A stretch of DNA of 51,036 nucleotides from NCBI GenBank assembly GCA_903842595.1, contig CAIMMO010000078.1, forward strand, positions 1-51,036. Reading direction: 5' to 3'. Made by a program: the position numbers and the translations under genes. Origin of the DNA: an uncultured Alphaproteobacteria bacterium (GTDB taxonomy: Bacteria > Pseudomonadota > Alphaproteobacteria > Caulobacterales > Hyphomonadaceae). Shown here one piece after another: positions 41,268-49,435 of this stretch; positions within the stretch are counted from its first letter, which is position 1; each line of letters begins with the position of its first letter. Below the pieces are notes generated by a model. The model searched no databases. It was not told the origin of the DNA and saw only the letters and a program-made list of their open reading frames with translations.

Positions 41268-41993
41268 ATGCGCATCCAATACGTGTCGACATCTGTCGTC
41301 CTGTTCTTCCAGGCTTTCTTTATCTTTGTGCCGATGGCGATACTGGGCGGCGCGATTGACTGGCCTTCCAGTCTCGATTTTCCAGCCGAGCAGACCTTGC
41401 CGCTGATCCACGCAGAGCGCGCGGCGGTGCAGCTTGGCTACGGGCTCTATCTCGCCTGGTCGCTGGCGTTCGCGGGCAGCGCTGCGCTGATTGTCAGGCT
41501 GGCGAGCGGGACCAAGGCGCTCGGCGCGCTTGCAATGGTCGCGATCGCGCTTGGCGTGGCATCCGCGCTGGCCCGTGCCATCGGCATCGTACGTTGGCTT
41601 TCAGGCTCGTCGGCGCTGGCCGATGCCTATGCCGCAGCGCCTGAGGGGTCGATGGAGCGCGTTGCGATCGAGACGACGCAGGCCGCCCTCAACGCGTATG
41701 GCGGCACGATCGGGGAGGATCTCGGCGTCGGCATGTTCGCTGCGCTGTGGCTGGTTTGCGCAGGAGCGCTCATTATCAGGGATCGCGGACTGCCGGCCTG
41801 GCTTGGCTGGTTAGCCTTCCCGGTGGCGGCAGTGTCCTGCATGCCGTCGCTGGCGCTGGTCGGCATAACCTCTCCGGTCGATGTCGTTATCGGGACATCG
41901 GGTATGCTGCTCTGGTTTGCAGCCGTTGCAGGTGTCATGCTCGCCAGAGCCGTGACCGTTCCCCGCGCCCGCCTCGCAAACGTCGAGGCCTGA
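41268..41993 (+). CDS. DUF4386-type multi-pass membrane protein
   Basis: A 241-residue protein with about six hydrophobic helices, for example VVLFFQAFFIFVPMAIL, LGYGLYLAWSLAFAGSAAL and LGVGMFAALWLVCAGALII. The layout and the LPAWLGWLAF segment resemble DUF4386 membrane proteins of unknown function. The start at 41268 has AAGGAGG seven bases upstream; an earlier in-frame ATG at 41223 lies inside the operator. It is the first gene of a three-gene operon with a nitroreductase-like protein and MarR. Confidence 0.75.
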   Translation: MRIQYVSTSVVLFFQAFFIFVPMAILGGAIDWPSSLDFPAEQTLPLIHAERAAVQLGYGLYLAWSLAFAGSAALIVRLASGTKALGALAMVAIALGVASALARAIGIVRWLSGSSALADAYAAAPEGSMERVAIETTQAALNAYGGTIGEDLGVGMFAALWLVCAGALIIRDRGLPAWLGWLAFPVAAVSCMPSLALVGITSPVDVVIGTSGMLLWFAAVAGVMLARAVTVPRARLANVEA

Positions 41994-42011
41994 CCCAAGG
42001 AGCAATCGTTC

Positions 42012-43163
42012 ATGACAACGCGTCGTGGAATTCTCAAACTGGTTGGTGGGGGGGTGGTCCTCGCAGCGCTTGGGGGGGCGGCATTCTATCTCGCCAACGG
42101 GCCCTCGGACGAGGCGCGCACGGCATGGCGAGAGGCAGGCGCGCCGGCAGAGTATCGCCGCCGCTTTCTGTCCTACGCGTTGCTCGCGCCCAATCCGCAC
42201 AATCGCCAGCCATGGCTCGTCCGCCTTGATGGCGAGGATGGTCTGACGCTGTTCTGCGATCTCGATCGCCGCCTGCCGGAGACAGATCCGTTCGACAGGC
42301 AGATCGTGCTGGGTTGCGGGGCGTTTCTTGAACTGCTGTCCATCGCCGCTGCACACGAAGGCTATGCCGCGGAGATCACGCCTTTTCCGGAAGGCGATCC
42401 GGCGCCGCGCCTCGATGCTCGCGCCGTTGCGCAAGTCAAATTCGTTGCGCGCGCGGCGCAGGCTGATCCTGCATTCGCGGCGATTGGCATCCGGCGGACC
42501 AACCGAAACACCTATAGCGAGCGCGATGTTGCAGCCGACCTGTTGGCTCAGCTTGATGCGGCGGGCTCGGTGCACGGCGTCATGGCGCAAACGACGGCTG
42601 ATGCCGGGCGCGTGGCGAAGCTGCGCGACATTACCTGGCGCGGCCATGAGACAGAATCACTGACCTATCGAACGATGAAGGAAAGCATCGACCTGATGCG
42701 GATCGGCAAGGCGGAGGTTGAGCAGTGGCGGGATGGTCTTGTGCTGGAGGGGCCGATGATGGAGCTGGCGCGGATGACCGGCATGGTATCACACGAAGCC
42801 CTGCTTGATACGAAGTCTGACGCGTTCAAGATGGGTCTCGACACCTACCGGCCCAAGGCTGCTTCTGCGCGAGCGTATGCCTGGCTCATCAATGATCATG
42901 CCGGGCGGACGAGCGAACTGAACGCGGGCAGGGCCTATGCGCGGCTGGCGCTGAAGGCGGCCGAGCTTGGCCTCGCCATCCATCCATGGAGCCAGGCGCT
43001 GCAGGAATTCCCCGAGATGCGCCCGCTCTACGATGAGGTTCATGCATTGATCGGGGATGGCAAGCGCGTGCAGATGCTGGTGCGCGCAGGCTATGCCGAT
43101 GCGGTGATTCCTGCACCGCGACGCGGGCTTGCGGCGCACATCCTCGGCGAGGGACAGAGTTGA
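42012..43163 (+). CDS. Tat-exported nitroreductase-like (Acg-type) FMN oxidoreductase
   Basis: A 383-residue protein with a twin-arginine-like leader (TTRRGILKLVGGGVVLAAL). The nitroreductase-type fold is suggested by LLAPNPHNRQPWLVRL, FDRQIVLGCGAFLELL, GIRRTNRNTY and the C-terminal LGLAIHPWSQALQEFPEMR. Acg-family proteins bind FMN and lack some partner contacts of classic nitroreductases; some act as flavin stores. Export would place it at the outer face of the membrane. AAGGAG lies upstream of ATG 42012. Its stop overlaps the marR start. Confidence 0.82.
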   Translation: MTTRRGILKLVGGGVVLAALGGAAFYLANGPSDEARTAWREAGAPAEYRRRFLSYALLAPNPHNRQPWLVRLDGEDGLTLFCDLDRRLPETDPFDRQIVLGCGAFLELLSIAAAHEGYAAEITPFPEGDPAPRLDARAVAQVKFVARAAQADPAFAAIGIRRTNRNTYSERDVAADLLAQLDAAGSVHGVMAQTTADAGRVAKLRDITWRGHETESLTYRTMKESIDLMRIGKAEVEQWRDGLVLEGPMMELARMTGMVSHEALLDTKSDAFKMGLDTYRPKAASARAYAWLINDHAGRTSELNAGRAYARLALKAAELGLAIHPWSQALQEFPEMRPLYDEVHALIGDGKRVQMLVRAGYADAVIPAPRRGLAAHILGEGQS

Positions 43164-43609
43164 GCAAGAGCGAAGACCTGAGCCGGCTCTACTTCCAGAT
43201 GTTCAACGAGATCGGCATCATCTCTCAGCTGTCATCCAACAGGCTGGAGCGCGTGCTTCCGGAAGGCATGTCGATCGCGCAGTTCAGCCTGCTCAATCAT
43301 CTCGTCCGCCTTGGCGGATCATGGGCGCCGAGCCGTCTTGCCCGCGCCTTTCAGGTGACCAAGGGCGCCATGACAAACACGCTGCAGCGGCTGGAGGCCC
43401 AGGGCCTTGTTTGCATCACGACCGATCCGGACGATGCGCGCGGCAAGCTGGTCGAGATCACGGACGCCGGACGGAGGATGCGGGAGAGATGCGTGCGAGC
43501 GACAGGCGAGGTCATGGACGACATCGTCAAGCTTGTTCCGGCAGAGGATGTGCGCGCTGCGTTGCCGTTCCTGGAAAACCTCCGCGAGACGTTGGACGCG
43601 AATCGGTAA
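43160..43609 (+). CDS. MarR-family transcriptional regulator
   Basis: A 149-residue winged helix-turn-helix regulator. The recognition region is SRLARAFQVTKGAMTNTLQRLEAQGLV, followed by the wing TTDPDDARGKLVEIT with the conserved Asp-x-Arg. It starts at TTG within a TTGA overlap with the preceding stop codon, so it is translationally coupled. The operon promoter carries two palindromes of the size bound by MarR dimers, so autorepression of the operon is likely. The inducer is unknown. Confidence 0.88.
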   Translation: MSKSEDLSRLYFQMFNEIGIISQLSSNRLERVLPEGMSIAQFSLLNHLVRLGGSWAPSRLARAFQVTKGAMTNTLQRLEAQGLVCITTDPDDARGKLVEITDAGRRMRERCVRATGEVMDDIVKLVPAEDVRAALPFLENLRETLDANR

Positions 43610-43711
43610 GCGCCGCTCCCGAGCCTGGCGTTCCGGCCCCTGGCCGGGACCGGCAGTTGCGGTGGGCGCGTTTTACCGCCATTGCTCCGGCAGGTTCGAG
43701 GAGAAACGACG

Positions 43712-44326
43712 TTGGCCATCCATCATCACGAAGGCGACCTGCCGGCTCATGTGAAGTTCGAGGGCTCGGTCGCCATCGACACGGAAACCATGGGGCTGAA
43801 CCCGTTCCGCGATGCGCTGTGCGTCGTGCAGCTGTCCGACGGGAAGGGGGACGCACATGTCGTCCGCCTGCAGCGGCCTGATTACAATTGTCCGAACCTG
43901 AAGGCGCTGGTCGCCAATCCGCGTATCCTGAAGATCTTTCATTTCGCGCGGTTCGACCTCGCCATGATCCAGCAATGGCTCGGGGCACCTTGCTTTCCGG
44001 TGTATTGCACCAAGATCGCCTCGCGGCTGGCGCGAACCTACACCGACCGGCACTCGCTCAAGGACCTGGCCAAGGAACTTGTCAACATCGATATGTCCAA
44101 GGCCCAGCAGAGCTCGGACTGGGGGTCTGACCAGCTGTCGGAAGCCCAGCTTGCCTATGCCGCGTCCGACGTGTTGCACCTCCACGAGATCAAGGCGCGG
44201 CTGGACACGATGCTGGAGCGTGAAGGGCGGACCGAGCTGGCCCAGGCCTGTTTCGATTTCCTGCCGGTTCGCGCCGCCCTCGACCTGTCCGGCTGGGGCG
44301 AGCAGGACATTTTTGCACATAGCTGA
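43712..44326 (+). CDS. rnd: Ribonuclease D-type 3'-5' exonuclease (DEDDy)
   Basis: A 204-residue single-domain exonuclease. The four acidic sites and tyrosine are visible: AIDTETMGL with Asp23 and Glu25, FHFARFDLAM, and YAASDVLHLHEI. Full E. coli RNase D has extra HRDC domains; this short form is typical of alphaproteobacteria and matches only the catalytic domain. It trims the 3' ends of structured RNAs such as tRNA precursors. The TTG at 43712 (AIHHHEGDLP) follows GAGGAG. Confidence 0.9.
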   Translation: MAIHHHEGDLPAHVKFEGSVAIDTETMGLNPFRDALCVVQLSDGKGDAHVVRLQRPDYNCPNLKALVANPRILKIFHFARFDLAMIQQWLGAPCFPVYCTKIASRLARTYTDRHSLKDLAKELVNIDMSKAQQSSDWGSDQLSEAQLAYAASDVLHLHEIKARLDTMLEREGRTELAQACFDFLPVRAALDLSGWGEQDIFAHS

Positions 44327-44374
44327 GGAAATCCGGCGCCGGGAGCACCGGACGGGCGAGTTGGCCTCTATTTA

Positions 44375-44406
44375 GCTGTGCCGCGGCAGTTCCCTGCCGC
44401 GGCAGC
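44375..44406. repeat. Hairpin of palindromic arms between rnd and lptC
   Basis: TGCCGCGGCAG and CTGCCGCGGCA form an 11-base stem with a TTCC loop, and each arm is itself the palindrome TGCCGCGGCA. It lacks a T-run, so it may be a factor-dependent terminator, a processing site or a protein-binding site 19 bases before lptC. Confidence 0.5.
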
Positions 44407-44424
44407 ACCCTCTAGGTTCGCGCC

Positions 44425-45060
44425 ATGGTTTCAGCTCACAACCATTCGATCGACCTGTGGGGTCCCCGCCGCGCCACCTCCCTGAAGGAGGCCCGGCAGC
44501 GGACGGCGCTGGTGCATATCCTGCGGCTGCTGTTCACCATCGGTGCCGTTCTGTCGGTGGGGTGGCTGCTGGGAACGATCATCGAGAGCAGCTTTCGGGA
44601 ACAGCGCTCGGAACCGGGTGCAGCAGGCCTCAGCGTTACGGTCCATGGTCCCCGTTTCGACGGCTATGACGACAATGACCGTCCCTATGTCCTGACCGCG
44701 GCCACGGCGCAGCGCCGGCGGGACAATCCGGCGCTGGTCGACCTGGTCAATCCGCGGCTCAAGGATGTGGCGTCTTCGACTGTCCAGGCACGCACAGGCG
44801 TGTGGAACTCGGAGCTTGAAGTGCTGGATCTCGAGGGCGATGTCGTGATGACGGATGCTGGCGGCTACACATTCACCTCGCAGAAGACCCGGATGTATGT
44901 GAGAGAAAACCGCGTCGAGGGGCAGGAGCCGCTCAACGGCTTCGGGGCCGTTGGCGAGGTCCGGGCGGATTCGTATGAGGTTCTGGATGATGGCAACCGC
45001 ATCATCCTTAAGGGCAATGTTTGGACAAAATTCACGCCCAAGAAGAAGCGCGGTCAGTAG
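44425..45060 (+). CDS. lptC: LPS export periplasmic protein LptC
   Basis: A 211-residue bitopic protein. A cytosolic N-terminus is followed by one transmembrane helix (RLLFTIGAVLSVGWLLGTII, about residues 34-53). The periplasmic beta-jellyroll then has LSVTVHGPRFDGYDDNDRPY and MTDAGGYTFTSQKTRMYV. It receives LPS from LptB2FG and hands it to LptA. Sequence divergence from E. coli LptC is usual in this class; position directly before lptA and lptB supports the call. lptA begins two bases after its stop. Confidence 0.9.
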   Translation: MVSAHNHSIDLWGPRRATSLKEARQRTALVHILRLLFTIGAVLSVGWLLGTIIESSFREQRSEPGAAGLSVTVHGPRFDGYDDNDRPYVLTAATAQRRRDNPALVDLVNPRLKDVASSTVQARTGVWNSELEVLDLEGDVVMTDAGGYTFTSQKTRMYVRENRVEGQEPLNGFGAVGEVRADSYEVLDDGNRIILKGNVWTKFTPKKKRGQ

Positions 45061-45062
45061 CC

Positions 45063-45668
45063 GTGTCGGGCGTGAAGAACAGGATGAAGACGATGGTCTG
45101 GTCACGGCTTGCAATGACGTTCGCGGCGGGCGCTGCCTCCATGACGTTCATGGCGGGGGCCGCACATGCGCAGGTCGGGCAGAGCGATGCGCCGCTCGAA
45201 ATCGTCTCGGACAAGAGTGAATACCTGCAAAACGAAGGTCGCGGCGTCTACACGGGCAATGTCGTCGCCACACAAGGCGATAGCAAGATCACGACCGACA
45301 AGCTGACCTTTGTCTGCTCCAAGACGACGCCTACGGGCGGCGGCGAGGCGCAGTGCGACGAGATCGAGGTACTGATCGCAGAAGGCAAGGTGTTCTACCT
45401 CGCTCCCGATGTGCGCATTCGCGGTGATCGCGCGCAGTATGACTTTCCGACTGACACCATCACCATCACCGGAGACGTGATCCTGTCGCGCGGTGAGGAC
45501 GGCGTGGTGCGCGGCACCAACGTGGTTTACTCGATCAGCGAGGGTCGAACGGTAATCACGGCTGGCCGTAACCGCGTGACCAGCGTGTTCAACACCGCCA
45601 AGAAGCCAGCAACGCCAGCAGGGACCACGCCCGCCCCGGGTGCGGCGCCCGCTCCAGCACCGAATTGA
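45063..45668 (+). CDS. lptA: LPS transport periplasmic bridge protein LptA
   Basis: A protein of about 201 residues with a signal peptide ending AGAAHA-QVGQ. The OstA-like beta domain has LEIVSDKSEYLQNEGRGVY, VVATQGDSKITTDKLTFV and FPTDTITITGDVILSRGED. A Pro/Ala-rich tail (TPAPGAAPAPAPN) follows. Two cysteines lie in an insert (VCSKTTPTGGGEAQC) and could form a disulfide. GTG 45063 is chosen as start for its spacing after lptC; GTG 45072 and ATG 45084 are alternatives. Confidence 0.93.
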   Translation: MSGVKNRMKTMVWSRLAMTFAAGAASMTFMAGAAHAQVGQSDAPLEIVSDKSEYLQNEGRGVYTGNVVATQGDSKITTDKLTFVCSKTTPTGGGEAQCDEIEVLIAEGKVFYLAPDVRIRGDRAQYDFPTDTITITGDVILSRGEDGVVRGTNVVYSISEGRTVITAGRNRVTSVFNTAKKPATPAGTTPAPGAAPAPAPN

Positions 45669-45675
45669 TCCACGC

Positions 45676-46449
45676 ATGGACGCGCGCAACGAGACGGCGA
45701 CGATCGCCTACGAGACCGATGACCGCGATGGCTTGCGCGCCAGCAACCTCGCCAAATCGTTCAAGGGGCGTCAGGTCGTCAAGGACGTCAGCCTCCACCT
45801 GAAGCGTGGCGAGATCGTCGGCCTGCTTGGTCCCAACGGGGCAGGCAAGACGACGTGCTTCTACATGATCATGGGACTTATCCAGGCCGACAGCGGAAAG
45901 GTGACGATGGACGGTGCGGACGTGACCGCGCTGCCGATGTACCAGCGCGCGCGTCTGGGCGCAGGCTACCTGCCGCAGGAAAACTCGATCTTCCGCGGCA
46001 TGTCCGTCTGGGACAACATCATGGCCGTCGCCGAGCTGACGGAGAGCTCGCACGCCAAGCGGACAGAGCTTACGGAGTCGCTGCTGGAGGAGCTGCAGAT
46101 TGCGCGACTCGCCAAGCAGAACGCCAACTCCTTGTCGGGCGGCGAACGCCGCCGGGTCGAGATTGCCCGCGCACTCGCGTCGCGTCCACACTTCATGTTG
46201 CTGGACGAGCCGTTCACCGGCATCGACCCGCTGGCTGTCTCCGACATCTCAGATCTTGTCCGTTACCTGAAGGGCAGGGGTCTGGGCGTGCTTATCACTG
46301 ACCACCAGGTCCGAGAGACGCTCGACATCGTCGACCGCGCCTCGATCATTTATGACGGCAAGGTCCTGTTTGAAGGGGCACCGTCTGAAGTCCTCACCAA
46401 TGAGGATGTCCGGCGCGTCTACCTCGGTGCGCGATTTACCGCCCAGTAA
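45676..46449 (+). CDS. lptB: LPS export ABC transporter ATPase LptB
   Basis: A 257-residue ATPase with Walker A GPNGAGKTT, Q-loop YLPQENSIFRGMSVWDNI, signature LSGGERRRVEIARAL, Walker B FMLLDEPFTGIDP and H-loop ITDHQVRETL. The LPQ(E)xSIFR segment is specific to LptB. With LptF/LptG it extracts LPS from the inner membrane. It starts seven bases after lptA and precedes rpoN by about 150 bases. Confidence 0.96.
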   Translation: MDARNETATIAYETDDRDGLRASNLAKSFKGRQVVKDVSLHLKRGEIVGLLGPNGAGKTTCFYMIMGLIQADSGKVTMDGADVTALPMYQRARLGAGYLPQENSIFRGMSVWDNIMAVAELTESSHAKRTELTESLLEELQIARLAKQNANSLSGGERRRVEIARALASRPHFMLLDEPFTGIDPLAVSDISDLVRYLKGRGLGVLITDHQVRETLDIVDRASIIYDGKVLFEGAPSEVLTNEDVRRVYLGARFTAQ

Positions 46450-46599
46450 CGGTTTTCTCCCCGCAAATCCGCGGGTGCAGCAAAGTCGGTGGCATGTCGA
46501 TTATGCAATTTTAATACCGTGGTTATAGGTTAGGCTGAATGAGGTCAGACGCTGCCGGAACGGTTCGGCGGGTTCGACGATCGGCTTGGGAGTAATCGC

Positions 46600-48108
46600 G
46601 TGGCGCTTGCGCATCGCTTGCAGCTGAGACAGGGGCAATCCCTCGTCATGACGCCGCAGCTGCAGCAGGCGATCAAGCTGCTCCAGCTCTCTAACGTCGA
46701 ACTCCAGGAATATGTCGAGACCGAAATCGAGCGTAACCCGCTTCTCGCCCGCGCCGAGGGGGAGGGTCCGGCGCTCGATAACGACGCTCCCGAAAAGACG
46801 TCCGAACGCCGCGAGGAGATGCGCCTCGACGAGTCCGACGGAGCCGACAAGGCCAGCCGCGAACTCGATGCGGGATCGGACGATGTCTACGAATCCGACA
46901 GCCCCTCCGAGCGTGCAGACGCCAGCGGGCCGAGCGGACCTTCTGCGCAGCTCGACTGGTCGAAGGCTGGCTCGGGCAAGCAGGTGTCCGAGGATTTTGA
47001 CCTCGAGGCGATCACCGCCGAAGAGAAGTCGCTGCGCGACCATCTGGAAGACCAGCTGCAGATCGCCGGGCTGATCGAAGCCGATCGCCTGATCGGCCTG
47101 CGCCTCATCGAGGAAACAGATGAGGCCGGGTTCATGCGCGGCGACGTGCACGAAATCGCCACCGCGCTGGGGGTCGAGTTCGAGGATGTCGAAGCTGTAC
47201 TGCAGACATGCCAGGGCTTCGAGCCAACGGGCGTGATGGCGCGCGATCTGCAGGAATGCCTAACGCTGCAGCTGAAGGATCGCGACCGCTTCGATCCGGC
47301 GATGCAGAAACTGATCGAAAATCTCGAAGTCGCGGCGCGCCGCGATTTTCGTCGCCTGTCGGAGCTGTGTGGTGTCGATCAGGAAGACATCGTCGACATG
47401 CTGTCCGAGCTGCGCGCGCTGACGCCGCGTCCCGGCGCAGCGTTTGCGGGCGAGTCCGCGCCAGCGATCACGCCGGACGTGTTCGTGCGCGAACTGCCCA
47501 ACGGTACGTTCTCGGTTGAATTGAATGCAGACACGCTGCCGCGCGTTCTGCTTGATCGCAGCTACTATGCCGAGGTTGCTGGCCTGTCGCGCACGGACGA
47601 GGAGAAGACATTCCTCTCCGAATGCCAGGCGTCGGCCAACTGGCTGATCAAGTCGCTGGACCAGCGCGCCCGCACAATCCTGAAAGTATCGAGCGAGATC
47701 GTGCGCCAGCAGGACGGGTTCTTCGTGTCTGGAGTGCGAGCGCTGCGTCCGCTCAATCTGAAGACTGTGGCGGACGCGGTGGAGATGCACGAGTCGACTG
47801 TCTCGCGCGTCACCTCCAACAAGTATGTCTCGACGCCGCGGGGCGTTTTCGAGCTAAAATACTTCTTCTCGGCGTCGATCCCTGCAACGCAGGGCGGGGA
47901 TTCGCATTCGGCCGAAGCCGTGCGCCACCGCATCAAGGATATGATCGAACAGGAAAACCGTGAGGCCGTCCTTTCAGACGACCAGATCGTCGAACGGCTT
48001 CGCGCGTTCGGCATCGATATCGCGCGGCGGACCGTCGCAAAATACCGCGAGTCGTTGCGTATCCCGTCGTCCGTGGAGCGCCGTCGCATTTTCGCAGTGG
48101 GCGGCTGA
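46600..48108 (+). CDS. rpoN: RNA polymerase sigma-54 factor RpoN
   Basis: This 502-residue protein has all sigma-54 regions. Region I is the Gln/Leu activator-interaction segment (LRQGQSLVMTPQLQQAIKLLQ). An acidic linker (about 50-125) is followed by the core-binding domain. The -12 helix-turn-helix is LKTVADAVEMHESTVSRVTSNKY, then TPRGVFELKYFF. The RpoN box ARRTVAKYRE is at 475-484 and reads the -24 element. GTG 46600 follows GGGAG. It needs an AAA+ enhancer-binding protein; none is encoded here. Location between lptB and hpf/ptsN is the classic arrangement. Confidence 0.97.
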   Translation: MALAHRLQLRQGQSLVMTPQLQQAIKLLQLSNVELQEYVETEIERNPLLARAEGEGPALDNDAPEKTSERREEMRLDESDGADKASRELDAGSDDVYESDSPSERADASGPSGPSAQLDWSKAGSGKQVSEDFDLEAITAEEKSLRDHLEDQLQIAGLIEADRLIGLRLIEETDEAGFMRGDVHEIATALGVEFEDVEAVLQTCQGFEPTGVMARDLQECLTLQLKDRDRFDPAMQKLIENLEVAARRDFRRLSELCGVDQEDIVDMLSELRALTPRPGAAFAGESAPAITPDVFVRELPNGTFSVELNADTLPRVLLDRSYYAEVAGLSRTDEEKTFLSECQASANWLIKSLDQRARTILKVSSEIVRQQDGFFVSGVRALRPLNLKTVADAVEMHESTVSRVTSNKYVSTPRGVFELKYFFSASIPATQGGDSHSAEAVRHRIKDMIEQENREAVLSDDQIVERLRAFGIDIARRTVAKYRESLRIPSSVERRRIFAVGG

Positions 48109-48146
48109 CGACAACCGGTTGACCTTGCCGTTTGGCAATCCCACAG

Positions 48147-48160
48147 TTGATCTAGATCAG
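48147..48160 (+). promoter_or_regulatory. FNR/FixK-type box upstream of hpf
   Basis: TTGAT-CTAG-ATCAG differs from the FNR/FixK consensus TTGAT-N4-ATCAA in one base and contains the perfect palindrome TGATCTAGATCA. Its centre lies about 70 bases before the hpf start. A transcription start at the usual +41.5 would fall near 48195. Oxygen control is inferred. Confidence 0.6.
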
Positions 48161-48182
48161 TGAGGGCGGGTCGCATCTCCCC

Positions 48183-48201
48183 GCATGCATTTCCTGCATG
48201 C
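48183..48201 (+). repeat. Small hairpin before the hpf ribosome binding site
   Basis: GCATGCA and TGCATGC flank a five-base loop, ten bases before AAGGAG. It may overlap the transcription start predicted from the FNR-type box or form a 5' stem on the mRNA. Confidence 0.4.
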
Positions 48202-48222
48202 ACCCAGCAGAAGGAGCCTCCA

Positions 48223-48819
48223 TTGCAAGTTCAGATCGCGGGCAAGAAGCTCGAAGTCGGCGCAGCATTGCAGGAGAGGATCGCTTTCGGGCTTGAATCG
48301 CGGATCTCGAAATACTTCAACCGAACCGGCGAAGCTTTCGTTACAGTAGCGAAGCCGGGCTGGGCCTTCTACGTCGACTGTTCGATCCACCTGCCGTCTG
48401 GCGTCACGTTGCAGGCGCACGGCGAAGGCGAAGACGGCTACCAGGCCTTTGAGATGGCGCTGGACAAGATCGAGACGCGCGTCCGCCGTTACAAGAACCG
48501 GCTGCGCAACCATCGCGCGAAGGACGGCGCTGTGGCCGTGGAGATGGCAGCCGAGCGGATCATCCTGCCACGCGACGAATCGGGCGAGGCGGACGAGGCG
48601 GACGACGCGGGCGCAAACGGGCACGGCGAGGCGCCGGCGATTGTTGCAGAATCCGACACCAAGATTCAGACGATGACCGTTTCAATGGCGGTGATGCAGC
48701 TGGAACTGGCGGATTTACCGGCAATGATGTTCCGCAGCGCCGCCCATGGGCGTTTGAATATGGTCTATCGGCGCCCCGACGGTAACGTCGGCTGGGTTGA
48801 TCCCGGCAAGGACGGCTGA
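48223..48819 (+). CDS. hpf: Long-form ribosome hibernation promoting factor
   Basis: A 198-residue S30AE protein. The N-terminal ribosome-binding domain (VQIAGKKLEVGAALQERI to about residue 105) is joined by an acidic linker (DESGEADEADDAG). The C-terminal dimerisation domain includes TVSMAVMQLELADLPAMMF and VYRRPDGNVGWVDP. Long HPF makes 100S ribosome dimers alone. TTG 48223 is the start, with AAGGAG six bases upstream and the family N-terminus. In this neighbourhood it sits between rpoN and ptsN. An FNR-type box precedes it, so it may be induced at low oxygen. Confidence 0.94.
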   Translation: MQVQIAGKKLEVGAALQERIAFGLESRISKYFNRTGEAFVTVAKPGWAFYVDCSIHLPSGVTLQAHGEGEDGYQAFEMALDKIETRVRRYKNRLRNHRAKDGAVAVEMAAERIILPRDESGEADEADDAGANGHGEAPAIVAESDTKIQTMTVSMAVMQLELADLPAMMFRSAAHGRLNMVYRRPDGNVGWVDPGKDG

Positions 48820-48964
48820 AGAATTGCAGACATGCTCACGGCGCGACGCAGTGGGCCCGGCGGAAAGCTGGACCTTGCACCCCAGTTATGGTTAGGGGCG
48901 GCGCGGAGACGGGGCAAGTTAGAGTCATGAATCCGATGCGCGTTTTCTCCTGCAGGCGTTCCTG

Positions 48965-49435
48965 ATGTCCAGCCTTCGCGACATACTCCTGCCCAACGCC
49001 ATCGTGGCGCGCGCCCGCTGGCAGGGCCGCAAGCAGGCGCTGGCGGAGCTTTCGGGCCTGATGGCCCGTTCGCTGGGCCTTGATGCGCGCGCGGTGCACG
49101 AGGCCGTACAGGAGCGCGAGCGGCTGGGTTCGACAGGTGTGGGCGAGGGTGTTGCGATTCCGCATGCCCGGATCGAGTCGCTGACGCGGCCGGTGGGCGG
49201 CTTTGCGCGGCTGCTGGAACCAGCTGACTTCGAAGCCATTGATGAGCGCCCTGCCGACCTTATCTTCATGTTGCTGGCCCCGACGGACGCCGGCGCCGAA
49301 CATCTTCGCGCGCTGGCCCGGGCCGCTCGCGTTTTTCGTCAGGAGCGCATTCGTGCGGCCTTGCGGGATGCGCAGACGAACGAGGCGGTTCTGGCCATCC
49401 TTTCGCCCGATACGATTTCGACCGACGCTGCCTAG
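48965..49435 (+). CDS. ptsN: Nitrogen-PTS EIIA protein PtsN
   Basis: A 156-residue EIIA(Ntr) protein. The phosphorylated histidine is His67 in GEGVAIPHARI, with REERLGSTGVG-type residues just before it (VQERERLGSTGVG). The C-terminal part has LIFMLLAPTDAGAEHLRALARAA. It takes phosphate from NPr in the EI(Ntr) relay and signals nitrogen/potassium status; EI(Ntr) and NPr are not in the window. It ends tail to tail with the hydrolase, the coding ends overlapping by four bases. Confidence 0.95.
   Translation: MSSLRDILLPNAIVARARWQGRKQALAELSGLMARSLGLDARAVHEAVQERERLGSTGVGEGVAIPHARIESLTRPVGGFARLLEPADFEAIDERPADLIFMLLAPTDAGAEHLRALARAARVFRQERIRAALRDAQTNEAVLAILSPDTISTDAA

Noticed and set aside
48133-48152. 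Possible sigma-54 promoter (TTGGCA...GTTGAT) before hpf
   Set aside because: The GG and -12 elements have the right spacing but the -12 reads GT instead of GC. The FNR-type palindrome explains the same bases better.
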